A DNA stretch of 39,904 nucleotides from Nitrospirota bacterium (GCA_040754395.1 JBFMCL010000025.1:1-39904); one strand, 5' to 3'; counted from the stretch's first letter, positions 30,556 through 39,527 are shown. Numbers and translations are program-made. Notes: a model not told the origin generated them from the letters alone.

Positions 30556-33006
30556 GTGGATCTTCAGGAATCATTTGATAGGGCGCTCGCTCACTTTCAA
30601 CAGGGGAAGTTGGGGGAAGCCGAACAAATCTGCCAGCAAATATTATATACCCGGCCAGATAGAAGTGATGTTCTTCATCTTCTCGGTATCATCTTTTTGC
30701 AACAGAAAAAAATTGAAAAGGCGATTGCATATCTTGAACAGGCAGTACAAATTGATATCCATGATCCCTATCTTTATTTCCATCTTGCAAATGCTTATCG
30801 GGAACATGGAATATCCGGGAAAGCAGTTACATACTATCAAAAGTCAATTGAACTTGCTCCGCATTTTGATGACGCTTATTATAATCTTGGAATAACACTG
30901 GAAGGAGAAGGAAACACTGATGAAGCAATAGATGTATATAAGAGGGCCTTACAACTGAATCCTGAAGCTACAGATATCTGGAACAATCTTGGAGTTGCCC
31001 TGCGCAAGAAACGCCAGTTGAATGAAGCCCTCAATTGCTTCAGAAAAGCTATTGAATTTAATCCCACATACTTGCGTGCTTTGTTTAATCTCGGCATTAC
31101 TTATCAGGAGATGGAGCAATTCAACGAGGCCTTAACATATTTCAAAAGAGTTACCGAACTTGAACCGGGATTTGCTGATGCATACCATAGCATGGGAACT
31201 GTCTGCAGAGAGATGTTCCAGTTGGATAATGCAGCACACTGGTATCAGGAAGCAATAAAACATAATCCAAACAGTTCCGAGATCTATACAAACTTAGGAT
31301 TGGTTTATGAGGAGAAAGGAGATATTGATCAATCTATTTCAAGTCTTCGCAAAGCAATAAAGCTTAATCGATGCGACCCGGAAATCCACTGGAATCTGTC
31401 ACTGGTCCTTTTGTCTGCTGGAAACCTCAATGAGGGCTGGCAAGAATATGAATGGCGCTGTTTAATAAAGGACTTTGGATTGCGCAGGTTCGCCCCACCC
31501 AGATGGGACGGTTCATCTCTGCGTAGAAAAACAATTTTCATATATGCTGAGCAGGGCATCGGTGAGGAAATCATGTTTTCCTCATGCATTCCGGAAATCA
31601 TCGAGCGGGGTGCTTCCTGTATTGTGGACTGCGATAAAAGGCTCGTTCCTCTTTTCGGAAGATCTTTCCCTGAAGCTGAGATACTCGACCGGTCGGCTAT
31701 TGTTCATTTGTCAGCCGAAATTCTTCGTGCAGACTTCTGTTCTCCGATGGGGAGTCTCCCACTATTCTTGCGTTCTAATCTCAGAAGTTTTCCACAGCGG
31801 AATTCCTATCTTGTGCCCGACACGAAGAAAGTAACTATGTGGCGTTCCCGATTTGCAAATTTGGGGGCGGGCCTTAAAATAGGAATTTCATGGCGTGGAG
31901 GTAGCAAAAAATGGGACCGACTTGTCCGATCAACCATGCTCTCTCAATGGGACAAGGTATTTTCCGTAACCCATCTTCATTTCATCAATTTGCAGTATGG
32001 AGACTGTGCTGCTGAACTAAATAACGCAAAAAACACAAAGGGCATCACCATCCATGACTGGGAGGATGCCGATCCCCTGAAGGACCTCGACAATTTTGCC
32101 GCACAGATCGCGGCGCTCGACCTGGTCATTTCTGTCGACAATGCCACCGTGCATATGGCAGGCGCTCTGGGAAAACCTGTCTGGGTATTGCTGCCCTTTG
32201 TCTGCGACTGGAGATGGATGCAGGACTTTGAGGATACCCCCTGGTACAAGACTCTCCGGCTCATCCGCCAGAAGACTCCGGGGGACTGGGACGGCGTATT
32301 TAGGCGTGTCGTATCCGACCTGAAACACTACCTCGAAACAGGCTCCATGCCTGAGATCACCAATTCCTATACACGCGCATGCACTGACACCCCTCAGGAA
32401 CCTGTCTTTCCTTCCCTGACCCCCTCATCCGACACTCCTTACCGGTGCGCGGTGATCACCCCCGTAGGCCCCGGTCACGAGAATCTGTATCAGGAATGTC
32501 TTGCCTCTGTCGAAAACGCCTTCAGGGAAAAACCGGCACACTGTACCGGGTTCATCCCTATACGGATCGACGATCCCCAGGGGAAACTGGGCCGTTCAAA
32601 GGCCCGCAATCTCGGTATTCAGAAGGCTTCCGAACAGGGGGCTGAATGGATATTCTTCCTTGACGCAGATGACCTGATGTCTCCTTCTGCGTTTGAATAT
32701 GTAGGACCCTATCTGGATAAGTATGATGCCGTCTGGGGTTCCATCTGGAGTATTGAATCAGGAGAGTCGACTGCCAGGGAACGTCCGAAACAACTGCCGT
32801 TCCTTTACGGCATCGAAGACGTACTTTCCTGCGATCCCTTCGTGAGTCTCCAGATGGGACATTTTGTACGGACACCTGTCGCACTGTCTGTTCTCTTTAA
32901 CGAATCTATCGACACGGGAGAGGACTTCGATTACTACCTCAGGGTCTGGGAAAAGTACCGCTGTATAAAAATTCCTCTGCCATTCATTTACAAAAGAGCC
33001 TTTTAG
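30556..33006 (+). CDS. TPR-GT9-like-GT2 triple-domain glycosyltransferase
   Basis: An 816-residue protein starting at GTG 30556, 14 bases after the FKBP stop and without a good ribosome binding site, so probably coupled to it. Residues about 1-280 hold eight TPRs, then NLNEGWQEYEWRC. A GT9-like domain follows (GIGEEIMFSSCIPEI, GLKIGISWRGGSKK, DLDNFAAQIAALDLVIS, DNATVHMAGALGKPV). From about residue 625 a GT2 (GT-A fold) domain begins (YRCAVITPVGPGHENLYQ), with a DADD metal/nucleotide motif at 703-706 (EWIFFLDADDLM) and a later GEDFDYYLRVWEK block. It may add two different sugars. Base composition becomes GC-rich from about 32040. Confidence 0.88.
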   Translation: MDLQESFDRALAHFQQGKLGEAEQICQQILYTRPDRSDVLHLLGIIFLQQKKIEKAIAYLEQAVQIDIHDPYLYFHLANAYREHGISGKAVTYYQKSIELAPHFDDAYYNLGITLEGEGNTDEAIDVYKRALQLNPEATDIWNNLGVALRKKRQLNEALNCFRKAIEFNPTYLRALFNLGITYQEMEQFNEALTYFKRVTELEPGFADAYHSMGTVCREMFQLDNAAHWYQEAIKHNPNSSEIYTNLGLVYEEKGDIDQSISSLRKAIKLNRCDPEIHWNLSLVLLSAGNLNEGWQEYEWRCLIKDFGLRRFAPPRWDGSSLRRKTIFIYAEQGIGEEIMFSSCIPEIIERGASCIVDCDKRLVPLFGRSFPEAEILDRSAIVHLSAEILRADFCSPMGSLPLFLRSNLRSFPQRNSYLVPDTKKVTMWRSRFANLGAGLKIGISWRGGSKKWDRLVRSTMLSQWDKVFSVTHLHFINLQYGDCAAELNNAKNTKGITIHDWEDADPLKDLDNFAAQIAALDLVISVDNATVHMAGALGKPVWVLLPFVCDWRWMQDFEDTPWYKTLRLIRQKTPGDWDGVFRRVVSDLKHYLETGSMPEITNSYTRACTDTPQEPVFPSLTPSSDTPYRCAVITPVGPGHENLYQECLASVENAFREKPAHCTGFIPIRIDDPQGKLGRSKARNLGIQKASEQGAEWIFFLDADDLMSPSAFEYVGPYLDKYDAVWGSIWSIESGESTARERPKQLPFLYGIEDVLSCDPFVSLQMGHFVRTPVALSVLFNESIDTGEDFDYYLRVWEKYRCIKIPLPFIYKRAF

Positions 33007-33037
33007 GCATTAACACCAATTGAATTTATTTTTGATT

Positions 33038-33475
33038 TTATTTCTTTGAGGGTTTAACAGGACAAACAGCATAATATAATTGATTTAATGGAGAAGTAGC
33101 CTCTATTGCTTTCCAGTCAGATCTGGTTTTGTTCATTGTATCAATTGCATTACCTCTTTTATCATAATATGCCTTTGATTTGATTTGAGCATGTTTGGTA
33201 TAACAGTTAATTTCAATCAATGATATTACCTCAACCAGATCTGCATATTTAGGCCCAAGATGAGAAATGATTCTATCAAGCGACTCATCATTAAAAATAA
33301 CTTTTTGCCATACACCTATAATTTCTCTTGAATTCTCAAGAGGATAATTAATACTTTCCTTATCATAATAATAATGATCATTGTAGTGGTCGAACAGTCT
33401 CCATTCTTCTGCTCCTGCTGAAGATGAAACAAAGATAATTATTATTCCTATAATAATTTGAAATATTTGTTTCAT
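33038..33475 (-). CDS. Secreted protein resembling surface-adhesin protein E
   Basis: A 145-residue protein with a Sec signal peptide (MKQIFQIIIGIIIIFVSSSAGA, cut into two parts here: MKQIFQII then GIIIIFVSSSAGA). Cleavage is likely after residue 22. The mature part has EEWRLF, YYYDKESI, VWQKVIF, SLIEINCYTKHAQIKSKAYYD and a closing LYYAVC. That order and the two cysteines match the adhesin-E-type domain common in small proteobacterial exported proteins. Function is not established. The gene is convergent with the triple-fusion gene, 31 bases away. Confidence 0.6.
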   Translation of the reverse strand: MKQIFQIIIGIIIIFVSSSAGAEEWRLFDHYNDHYYYDKESINYPLENSREIIGVWQKVIFNDESLDRIISHLGPKYADLVEVISLIEINCYTKHAQIKSKAYYDKRGNAIDTMNKTRSDWKAIEATSPLNQLYYAVCPVKPSKK

Positions 33476-33531
33476 AAACTATTGTCTAAAAGCCATCCTT
33501 TTTGATAGTAAATATGGAAATAATCTTGTGT

Positions 33532-33667
33532 AGCCCAAATCCAGCGATACACATAGTCATTGCAAGTACAATAAAGCAATCTTGTCTCATTTGAAATTGC
33601 CACAAACCTTGCAGGTGCTCGCAATAACCCGTTTACCGAACTGTTGATTTATTTATCGCTGGATCTA
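33532..33667 (-). repeat. MITE-like intergenic repeat, copy C (inverted)
   Basis: This is the reverse complement of copies A and B. It runs from AAATCCAGCGATA to TATCGCTGGATCT, which form an 11-base terminal inverted repeat (ATCCAGCGATA). Internal blocks GTCATTGCAAG, GCAATCTTGTCTCATTTGAA, CTTGCAGGTGCTCGCAATA and CGTTTACC correspond to those of copy B. Its right end overlaps the 3' end of the pentapeptide gene and supplies the last codons (SSDK) and the stop. Confidence 0.78.
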
Positions 33668-34431
33668 AGTTTTAATTTCTTCAGCAATCTGGGACTCAGT
33701 TGAACATCCTTCAGCGATTGAACACCCGTCAATTGCTCTAAAGTAAGTTTAATGGCACCTTTCAAATTGACTCGATCAAGATTGGCCCCCTTGAAATGCG
33801 CTCCCTGCAGTAAAGAACCACTCATATTCGTATCGGTCAAATTGGCACCATTCAGTTTCGCTCTCCTAAATTTTGCGGAAAAAAAATCTCCTCTCGAGAG
33901 ATTAGCCCCTTGAAGGGTTGCATCAGTAAAATTTGTCCCATTGCACCCTGCTTCTGTTAGGTCTGCTTCGTTTAAGTCAGCTTTCGAAAGATCTGCTCCA
34001 CTCAGTTCAGTTTTATAGAGAATTGCGGCTTGCAGGCTCGTTCCAATCAAATTAGCTCCGATGAGATATGCTCCACTTAAATTTGCCCTTTTGAGATTAG
34101 CTCCACTGAAATCCACCCCGCCAAGCTCAGCATTACTGAGATTCGCATTCAGAAGTCTCGCCTCAACAAAAGAGGCCATAAGGAGAACAGCGCCAACCAT
34201 ATTGGCTCCGCTGAGATCTGCTCTGCTAAGATCAGCACCATGCAGATACGTTCCAACGAGACCCGTCCCAATAAGCTGTGCACCTCTGAGACTGGACCCC
34301 CTGAGATCTGCTTCATTAAGTTCCGCTCCATTGAGATTCTTTTCTGAAAGATCCCATGGACCCTGAGGCATCTCTCCCTGAACAGCTTTCAATTCGACCA
34401 ACTTTTTCCATGTTTGTTCTCTCGTAAGCAT
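33649..34431 (-). CDS. Pentapeptide-repeat protein
   Basis: A 260-residue protein. Residues 28-227 form forty uninterrupted pentapeptides of the A(D/N)LXX type (DLSGA, NLSGA, NLIGT, DLSKA), enough for about ten coils of right-handed beta-helix. A helical cap (TREQTWKKLVELKAVQGE) precedes it and LTLEQLTGVQSL follows. Such helices can mimic DNA (gyrase-protecting Qnr/MfpA type) or act as adaptors; sequence alone does not choose. No signal peptide is seen. There is no ribosome binding site; a TATAAT lies about 13 bases upstream. The final residues come from repeat copy C. Confidence 0.9.
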   Translation of the reverse strand: MLTREQTWKKLVELKAVQGEMPQGPWDLSEKNLNGAELNEADLRGSSLRGAQLIGTGLVGTYLHGADLSRADLSGANMVGAVLLMASFVEARLLNANLSNAELGGVDFSGANLKRANLSGAYLIGANLIGTSLQAAILYKTELSGADLSKADLNEADLTEAGCNGTNFTDATLQGANLSRGDFFSAKFRRAKLNGANLTDTNMSGSLLQGAHFKGANLDRVNLKGAIKLTLEQLTGVQSLKDVQLSPRLLKKLKLRSSDK

Positions 34432-34485
34432 ATCAGTATTTTATATTATAATAAATTTTATTGCCTAACAGTTTTATATATGCAT

Positions 34486-34515
34486 TAGACTTTTAGTCTT
34501 TTTTATAGATATAAT
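34486..34515 (+). promoter_or_regulatory. Candidate promoter for the OGT operon
   Basis: TAGACT (34486-34491) and a perfect TATAAT (34510-34515), 18 bases apart, lie about 40-50 bases before the first gene of the operon. The -35 match is partial. Confidence 0.4.
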
Positions 34516-34553
34516 GTCATGAGCAATTATTATTTTAATGATAAAGCATTACG

Positions 34554-36356
34554 TTGTACAAGTATATGAACATTAAGCAGATAACCCTCTCAGCCATAGA
34601 ATACCTCCAAAAAGGAGATTTACAATATGCAGAAAGTCTATTCCGTCATATACTAAAAATTCAACCTAACAATGTCTCCGCCCTACATTTTCTTGGCGTA
34701 ATATATTACCAGCGCAAAGATTATAATGGATCTATAGAACATATAAATAAAGCACTTCATTTTGGCCCCAATTATGCTGATGCTTACAATAATTTGGGAA
34801 TAGTTTTGCAGGAAACAGGTCATTTAGAAGAAGCAACAGTTTGCTACAAAAAGGCTCTTAATCTTAATCCAAATTTTTCCAGAGCTTATTATAATCTTGG
34901 TAATATTTTTAGGGAGAAATGGCAACTAAACAATGCTATACATAATTATCAGAAAGCGATTCAGCTAGAACCTAATTTTTTTGAAGCATACAATAATATT
35001 GCTCTTGCGCTTCAAGATCAGGGGCTGCTAAAAGAAGCGGAAAAAAATTATAGGAATGCCCTTCAAATTAAGCCGGATTTCCCGGAATGTTACAGCAACC
35101 TCCTTCTCATGATGCATTATGATACACGATATGATTCGAAAAAAATCTTTTATGAACATCTGAGATATGCAAATCAGCTAACAAGATCTTTTTCACCATC
35201 TGTTATGCCTTATAATAACGATTGTTCATCTGTTCGTCGTCTAAAAATTGGTTATGTTTCACCGGATTTCAGAAGGCATTCAGTTGCCTATTTTATCGAA
35301 CCTATTATTACCACACATGAACGGCAGTCTTTCGAAGTAATTTGCTATTCTGATGTGCCTCGTGAAAAAGAAGACGAAGTGACTTTGCGTATCCAGGGGC
35401 ATAGTGATCAATGGCGAAACATCACGGCAATGTCAGATGAACAGGTGGCACAACAAATACAATCGGACCAAATTGATATCCTTATTGATCTCGCAGGACA
35501 TACCGCATTCAACAGAATGCCTGTTTTTGCACGAAAACCTGCCCCCATACAGGTAAGCTGGATAGGGTACCCTGCTACTACTGGCCTTTCAACAATGGAC
35601 TTTAAGATTGTTGACAGCTATACAGATCCTCAAGGAATGACAGAAAAATTTTTTACAGAAAAACTGCTTCGTATGCCTGATAGTTTTCTCTGCTATTTGC
35701 CCGACAAAGATAGCCCTGAAATAAAGCCATTGCCCGCACTCTCTTCTGGCCATATAACTTTTGGCTCTTTTAACTATTCATCAAAGATCTCACCTGATAC
35801 TGTTACACTCTGGGCCAATATCTTAAACAGAATGCCAAGCACCTGTCTATTATTAAAATCACGGAATTTTGTAGATAGCAAAACTGGTCAGCATATAATG
35901 AATATGTTTAATAAACTAGATATTTCTGCTGAAAGGATAGTTTTGATCCCTTCGAGCTGTTCTTTCATTGAGCATCTTTCAATGTACAACCAAATTGACA
36001 TCGCATTGGATACATATCCCTATAACGGAACAACTACCATCTGTGAAGCGTTATGGATGGGTGTTCCGGTGATCACTCTATCGGGGAATACCCATGTGTC
36101 ACGTGTCGGTATGAGTATTTTATCGAATGCTGGTTTGTCCAATTTTATCGCTGAATCACATGAACAATATCAAGAAATTGCGATAAATACAGCACATGAT
36201 TTCGAAGAGTTGCAACGTCTCCGCACCATACTAAGGGACAAATTACTGAATTCAGCACTCTTACAAAAAGAAAGGTTTACCCGAAATCTTGAACACATCT
36301 ACAGAGACATATGGAATACATGGTGTCAATCTCATAAAGGAGGAGATATATTTTGA
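34554..36356 (+). CDS. TPR-O-GlcNAc-transferase-like glycosyltransferase (GT41)
   Basis: A 600-residue protein. Five TPRs (about 10-180: DAYNNLGIVLQETGHLEEAT, AYYNLGNIFREKWQLNNAI) precede a GT41 catalytic domain. The key histidine (His242, in GYVSPDFRRHSVAYF), the catalytic-site lysine (Lys411, in FNYSSKISPD) and the nucleotide-binding block NGTTTICEALWMGVPVITL are all retained, so it should be active. The family transfers N-acetylglucosamine or a related sugar to Ser/Thr of proteins. The start is TTG 34554 or ATG 34566, neither with a good ribosome binding site. Its stop overlaps the next gene by four bases. Confidence 0.9.
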   Translation: MYKYMNIKQITLSAIEYLQKGDLQYAESLFRHILKIQPNNVSALHFLGVIYYQRKDYNGSIEHINKALHFGPNYADAYNNLGIVLQETGHLEEATVCYKKALNLNPNFSRAYYNLGNIFREKWQLNNAIHNYQKAIQLEPNFFEAYNNIALALQDQGLLKEAEKNYRNALQIKPDFPECYSNLLLMMHYDTRYDSKKIFYEHLRYANQLTRSFSPSVMPYNNDCSSVRRLKIGYVSPDFRRHSVAYFIEPIITTHERQSFEVICYSDVPREKEDEVTLRIQGHSDQWRNITAMSDEQVAQQIQSDQIDILIDLAGHTAFNRMPVFARKPAPIQVSWIGYPATTGLSTMDFKIVDSYTDPQGMTEKFFTEKLLRMPDSFLCYLPDKDSPEIKPLPALSSGHITFGSFNYSSKISPDTVTLWANILNRMPSTCLLLKSRNFVDSKTGQHIMNMFNKLDISAERIVLIPSSCSFIEHLSMYNQIDIALDTYPYNGTTTICEALWMGVPVITLSGNTHVSRVGMSILSNAGLSNFIAESHEQYQEIAINTAHDFEELQRLRTILRDKLLNSALLQKERFTRNLEHIYRDIWNTWCQSHKGGDIF

Positions 36357-38152
36357 AAAAAAATATTAATAATGTGGTTGAATCTGCCATAGAGCATTGC
36401 CAGGCGGGTGACCTAAAACGATCGGAAGCAATTTGCTATCAGATATTGGAGATGCAACCTGATAACCTTCGGGCTCTTAACATACTTGCAATCATATATG
36501 CTCAGCGCTCAGAGTATGATTCTGCCATAGACTGTTTGAAAAAAGCGCTGAATGTTGATCCATCTCATGCAAATCTATTAAGTAATCTGGGACATGCGTA
36601 CTTTGAAAAAGGTGATCTCAAGAATGCTATCAGATGCTTCCGAAAAGCAATAAAGTTAAACCCCCAGCTTTTTGATGCGCATTACAGGCTTGGCACAGTT
36701 TTTCATCAGAAAGGAAAGCTGTCTGAAGCAATAACCAGTTATAGGAAAGCCTTATCACTCAACCCGGATATGTTTGAAGTATCGTACAAGCTTGCTCTTG
36801 CTTTAAAAAATAGTGGCAAATTAGATGAAGCTCTGAAATTTAATCAACAAGCAGCAAAAGTTAACCCCAATTCTCCTGAAATACATTTTAATATGGCAAA
36901 TATTTACAGGGAAAAGGGGCAAATTGATGAAGCTATCACTTTTTATAATAACGTAATACAGTTGAGTCCATTTCATACTATGGCTATGACGAATCTGGGT
37001 ATGGCTCTGCAGGAAAAGCAGCTATTGGATGAAGCGATTGCAATATATCAGAAAGCGCTTCTCTATGATCCTGATTCAGTTATTATCTTGAATAATTTAG
37101 GCACTGCGCTCAGGGATAAAGGACAGCCTGAGGAGGCATTAAAGTATTTTCAGAAAGCAATCAAGCTAAAAAGAAGTTTTGCTCTTCCACATTATAATCT
37201 GTCTCTCACACTTTTACTCATGGGACAATTGAAGAAAGGCTGGAAAGAATATGAATGGCGATGGAAAGTCGAAGGGTTGTTTTCACCTCGTAATTTTTCG
37301 CATCCACAATGGGATGGGTCTTCACTAAAAGGAAAATCTATCTTGGTTTATTCCGAACAGGGAATTGGTGATGAAATCATGTTTGCTTCATGCCTTCGCG
37401 GGGTTATTGCTCAGGCTGATCTGTGCACTGTTGAATGTGATAAACGATTGATGCCCCTTTTTGCAAGGTCTTTTCCTGAGATTCAAGTAATAGACCGTTT
37501 TGCAGCTGCTGATTTAAGCCCGTCAGGCTTTCCCAATGCTGATGTGAAAATTGCGTTAGGCAGTCTCCCTAAATTCCTCAGACCCGACTTCTCCAGCTTT
37601 CCTCAGGACAACTCTTTTCTCATCCCAGACTCTCATAAAGTAGAACACTGGAGCAGGCGGTTTTCAGAGATAGGTTCAGGCCTGAAAATAGGTATTTCAT
37701 GGCGTGGAGGCAACAATCCCACTGCACAACTAACCCGTTCAATTATTCTCGAAACATGGGAGAGTCTATTCTCTATTCCGGGGATTCATTGGATCAATCT
37801 TCAGTATGGCGAGTGCAGCAAAGAGTTAAAAGCTATAAAAGAAAAATTCGGAATAATAATTCACGACTGGGAAGATGCAGATTCTCTGAAGGATCTTGAT
37901 AATTTTGCAGCACAGATTGCTGCACTCGACCTAGTAATATCTGTGGACAATTCAACAGTTCATATGGCAGGTGCTTTGGGAGTCCCTGTTTGGGTTTTGC
38001 TGCCTTTTGCTCCGGATTGGCGCTGGATGCTCAATAGATCAGACAGTCCCTGGTATCCAACAGTAACACTTTTTCGCCAACCTATACATGGAGATTGGGA
38101 ACCAGTCATAACAGAAGTGAGGAAATGCCTCAAGTCATATAAGACAATATAG
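36353..38152 (+). CDS. TPR protein with C-terminal GT9-like glycosyltransferase domain
   Basis: A 599-residue protein with about eight TPRs (residues 10-285) and a GT9-like domain of the DN(A/S)TVHMAG subtype (GIGDEIMFASCLRGV, GLKIGISWRGGNN, INLQYGECS, SVDNSTVHMAGALGVPV, closing with SDSPWYPTVTLFRQP). The start is TTG at 36353, overlapping the upstream stop (TTGA) and preceded by AAAGGAGGAG with a seven-base spacer. This is strong evidence of translational coupling to the OGT-like gene. It is a close relative of the remnant at 186-863 and of 30556-33006. Confidence 0.88.
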   Translation: MKKNINNVVESAIEHCQAGDLKRSEAICYQILEMQPDNLRALNILAIIYAQRSEYDSAIDCLKKALNVDPSHANLLSNLGHAYFEKGDLKNAIRCFRKAIKLNPQLFDAHYRLGTVFHQKGKLSEAITSYRKALSLNPDMFEVSYKLALALKNSGKLDEALKFNQQAAKVNPNSPEIHFNMANIYREKGQIDEAITFYNNVIQLSPFHTMAMTNLGMALQEKQLLDEAIAIYQKALLYDPDSVIILNNLGTALRDKGQPEEALKYFQKAIKLKRSFALPHYNLSLTLLLMGQLKKGWKEYEWRWKVEGLFSPRNFSHPQWDGSSLKGKSILVYSEQGIGDEIMFASCLRGVIAQADLCTVECDKRLMPLFARSFPEIQVIDRFAAADLSPSGFPNADVKIALGSLPKFLRPDFSSFPQDNSFLIPDSHKVEHWSRRFSEIGSGLKIGISWRGGNNPTAQLTRSIILETWESLFSIPGIHWINLQYGECSKELKAIKEKFGIIIHDWEDADSLKDLDNFAAQIAALDLVISVDNSTVHMAGALGVPVWVLLPFAPDWRWMLNRSDSPWYPTVTLFRQPIHGDWEPVITEVRKCLKSYKTI

Positions 38153-38186
38153 TATGCATCCTCATTTGCATCAAGATTGTTGAAGA

Positions 38187-39524
38187 GTGAATAAGCAAAA
38201 AATGAACGATCTGCCGCCAGAAATCATGCCTTTTGTCAAGCGGGCTGAAGCGTATATGGAAAAAGGCAATTTGATTGCAGCTTATTATGCCCTCAGCCAA
38301 GCTATGGGCTTAGATCCCGATAATCCTGTACTTATAATTTCACGGGGAAATATTTTGGTGAAGCTTGGTTGTCTTGCTGAAGCGCGTAATGAATTCATCA
38401 AAGCAAATATGCTTGCACCGAAATTAAGCACCTTATTGTTGCGAGAGCTAAACTTGGATGCTTTTTTAAGAAATGATGCCGGTATTCCCTTTGAACCCGC
38501 CTGTACTAATACAGCCTCAAAATCTCAAAGAGTATCAGATTTCTCAACAAGAGAATCAAATAATTTCGCTTCAACCTGTTACATAGTATTTGTTTACCTC
38601 GGAAGTCTTCCAAAATGGCATTTGCCGCCACTACAGCAGGCCAGGCTGTTTCATGATGAAACTGATATTTTCTTGATATATGATGACTCTTTGCCCAACA
38701 GACATCTTCTGCAATCATGGTTTAATACAAACCAATTAAATATCAGTCCTGTATCGACTCAATCACTGGGATTGTCGCAAAAACACCAAGAATTCAGAAA
38801 AATACGTTCATCCAGCTTTCGGCATGAGATTTTCTTCTATTCAATGGAGAGGTTATTTTTTTTGGAAACCTTCATGGAGAAGTGTAGTTTGTCTAACGTA
38901 TTCCATATCGAGAGCGATGTTTTACTATATACAAATCTCTATAATATGGCAGGAATCTTTTCTGCTTGCTACGACATGGCAACAACACCAGTATCCCTTT
39001 ACCATCTGACTCTTGCTTTGTTTTATATAAAAAAATATTCTTTTCTGTCTGATTTGACTTTATTCCTCATAGAAAAGCTATCAATGCCTCGTCACCAATT
39101 AGAAAAAGAGTTAGACGATTATTTTGAAAATAACCCGGGTTCATTGTTTTCTCAAAAAGACAACTGGTTAACAAGCGAAATGATTTTGGTAAACTGGTAT
39201 AACAGCAGTCAGGGCAGAGAGAAACTGGGCTTCCTGCCTGTCCTACCAACAGGAATGCATAGTCATAATATCGATAAATTTAAGTCGATATTTGACGGTG
39301 CATCATGGGGCATGCTTATAGGAGGCACACCATCTGACCCTTCTCAAGGAATAGTCTATAAAGAACACTTTGTTGGATATGAAGTATTAGAAATGAAGCA
39401 TGAGTTGGTTTGGCAAAAAGATGGAAATGGTAGGAAGATACCACTCTGCAAAACAGGGGAACAATATACAAAAATTAATAACTTACACATCCATTCTAAA
39501 AATATGGAGCCGTTCAAAGCATAA
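38187..39524 (+). CDS. TPR protein with putative GT-A-type glycosyltransferase domain
   Basis: A 445-residue protein. Residues 15-95 hold two TPR-like helical pairs (AEAYMEKGNLIAAYYALSQAM, ISRGNILVKLGCLAEARNEF, each cut short of the full unit). The rest begins TCYIVFVYLGSLPKWHLPPL and includes FHIESDVLLYTNL with an ESD motif at 242-244. Such a D-containing hydrophobic-strand motif is typical of metal-dependent GT-A enzymes. I cannot name the family. The start may be GTG 38187 or ATG 38202. It follows the TPR-GT9 gene by 34 bases and is probably the last gene of that operon. Confidence 0.7.
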   Translation: MNKQKMNDLPPEIMPFVKRAEAYMEKGNLIAAYYALSQAMGLDPDNPVLIISRGNILVKLGCLAEARNEFIKANMLAPKLSTLLLRELNLDAFLRNDAGIPFEPACTNTASKSQRVSDFSTRESNNFASTCYIVFVYLGSLPKWHLPPLQQARLFHDETDIFLIYDDSLPNRHLLQSWFNTNQLNISPVSTQSLGLSQKHQEFRKIRSSSFRHEIFFYSMERLFFLETFMEKCSLSNVFHIESDVLLYTNLYNMAGIFSACYDMATTPVSLYHLTLALFYIKKYSFLSDLTLFLIEKLSMPRHQLEKELDDYFENNPGSLFSQKDNWLTSEMILVNWYNSSQGREKLGFLPVLPTGMHSHNIDKFKSIFDGASWGMLIGGTPSDPSQGIVYKEHFVGYEVLEMKHELVWQKDGNGRKIPLCKTGEQYTKINNLHIHSKNMEPFKA

Positions 39525-39527
39525 TTG

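Noticed and set aside
34480-34505. Small terminator-like hairpin AGACT-TTT-AGTCT followed by T residues
   Set aside because: A five-base AT-rich stem is too weak, and the site overlaps a better candidate promoter for the OGT operon.
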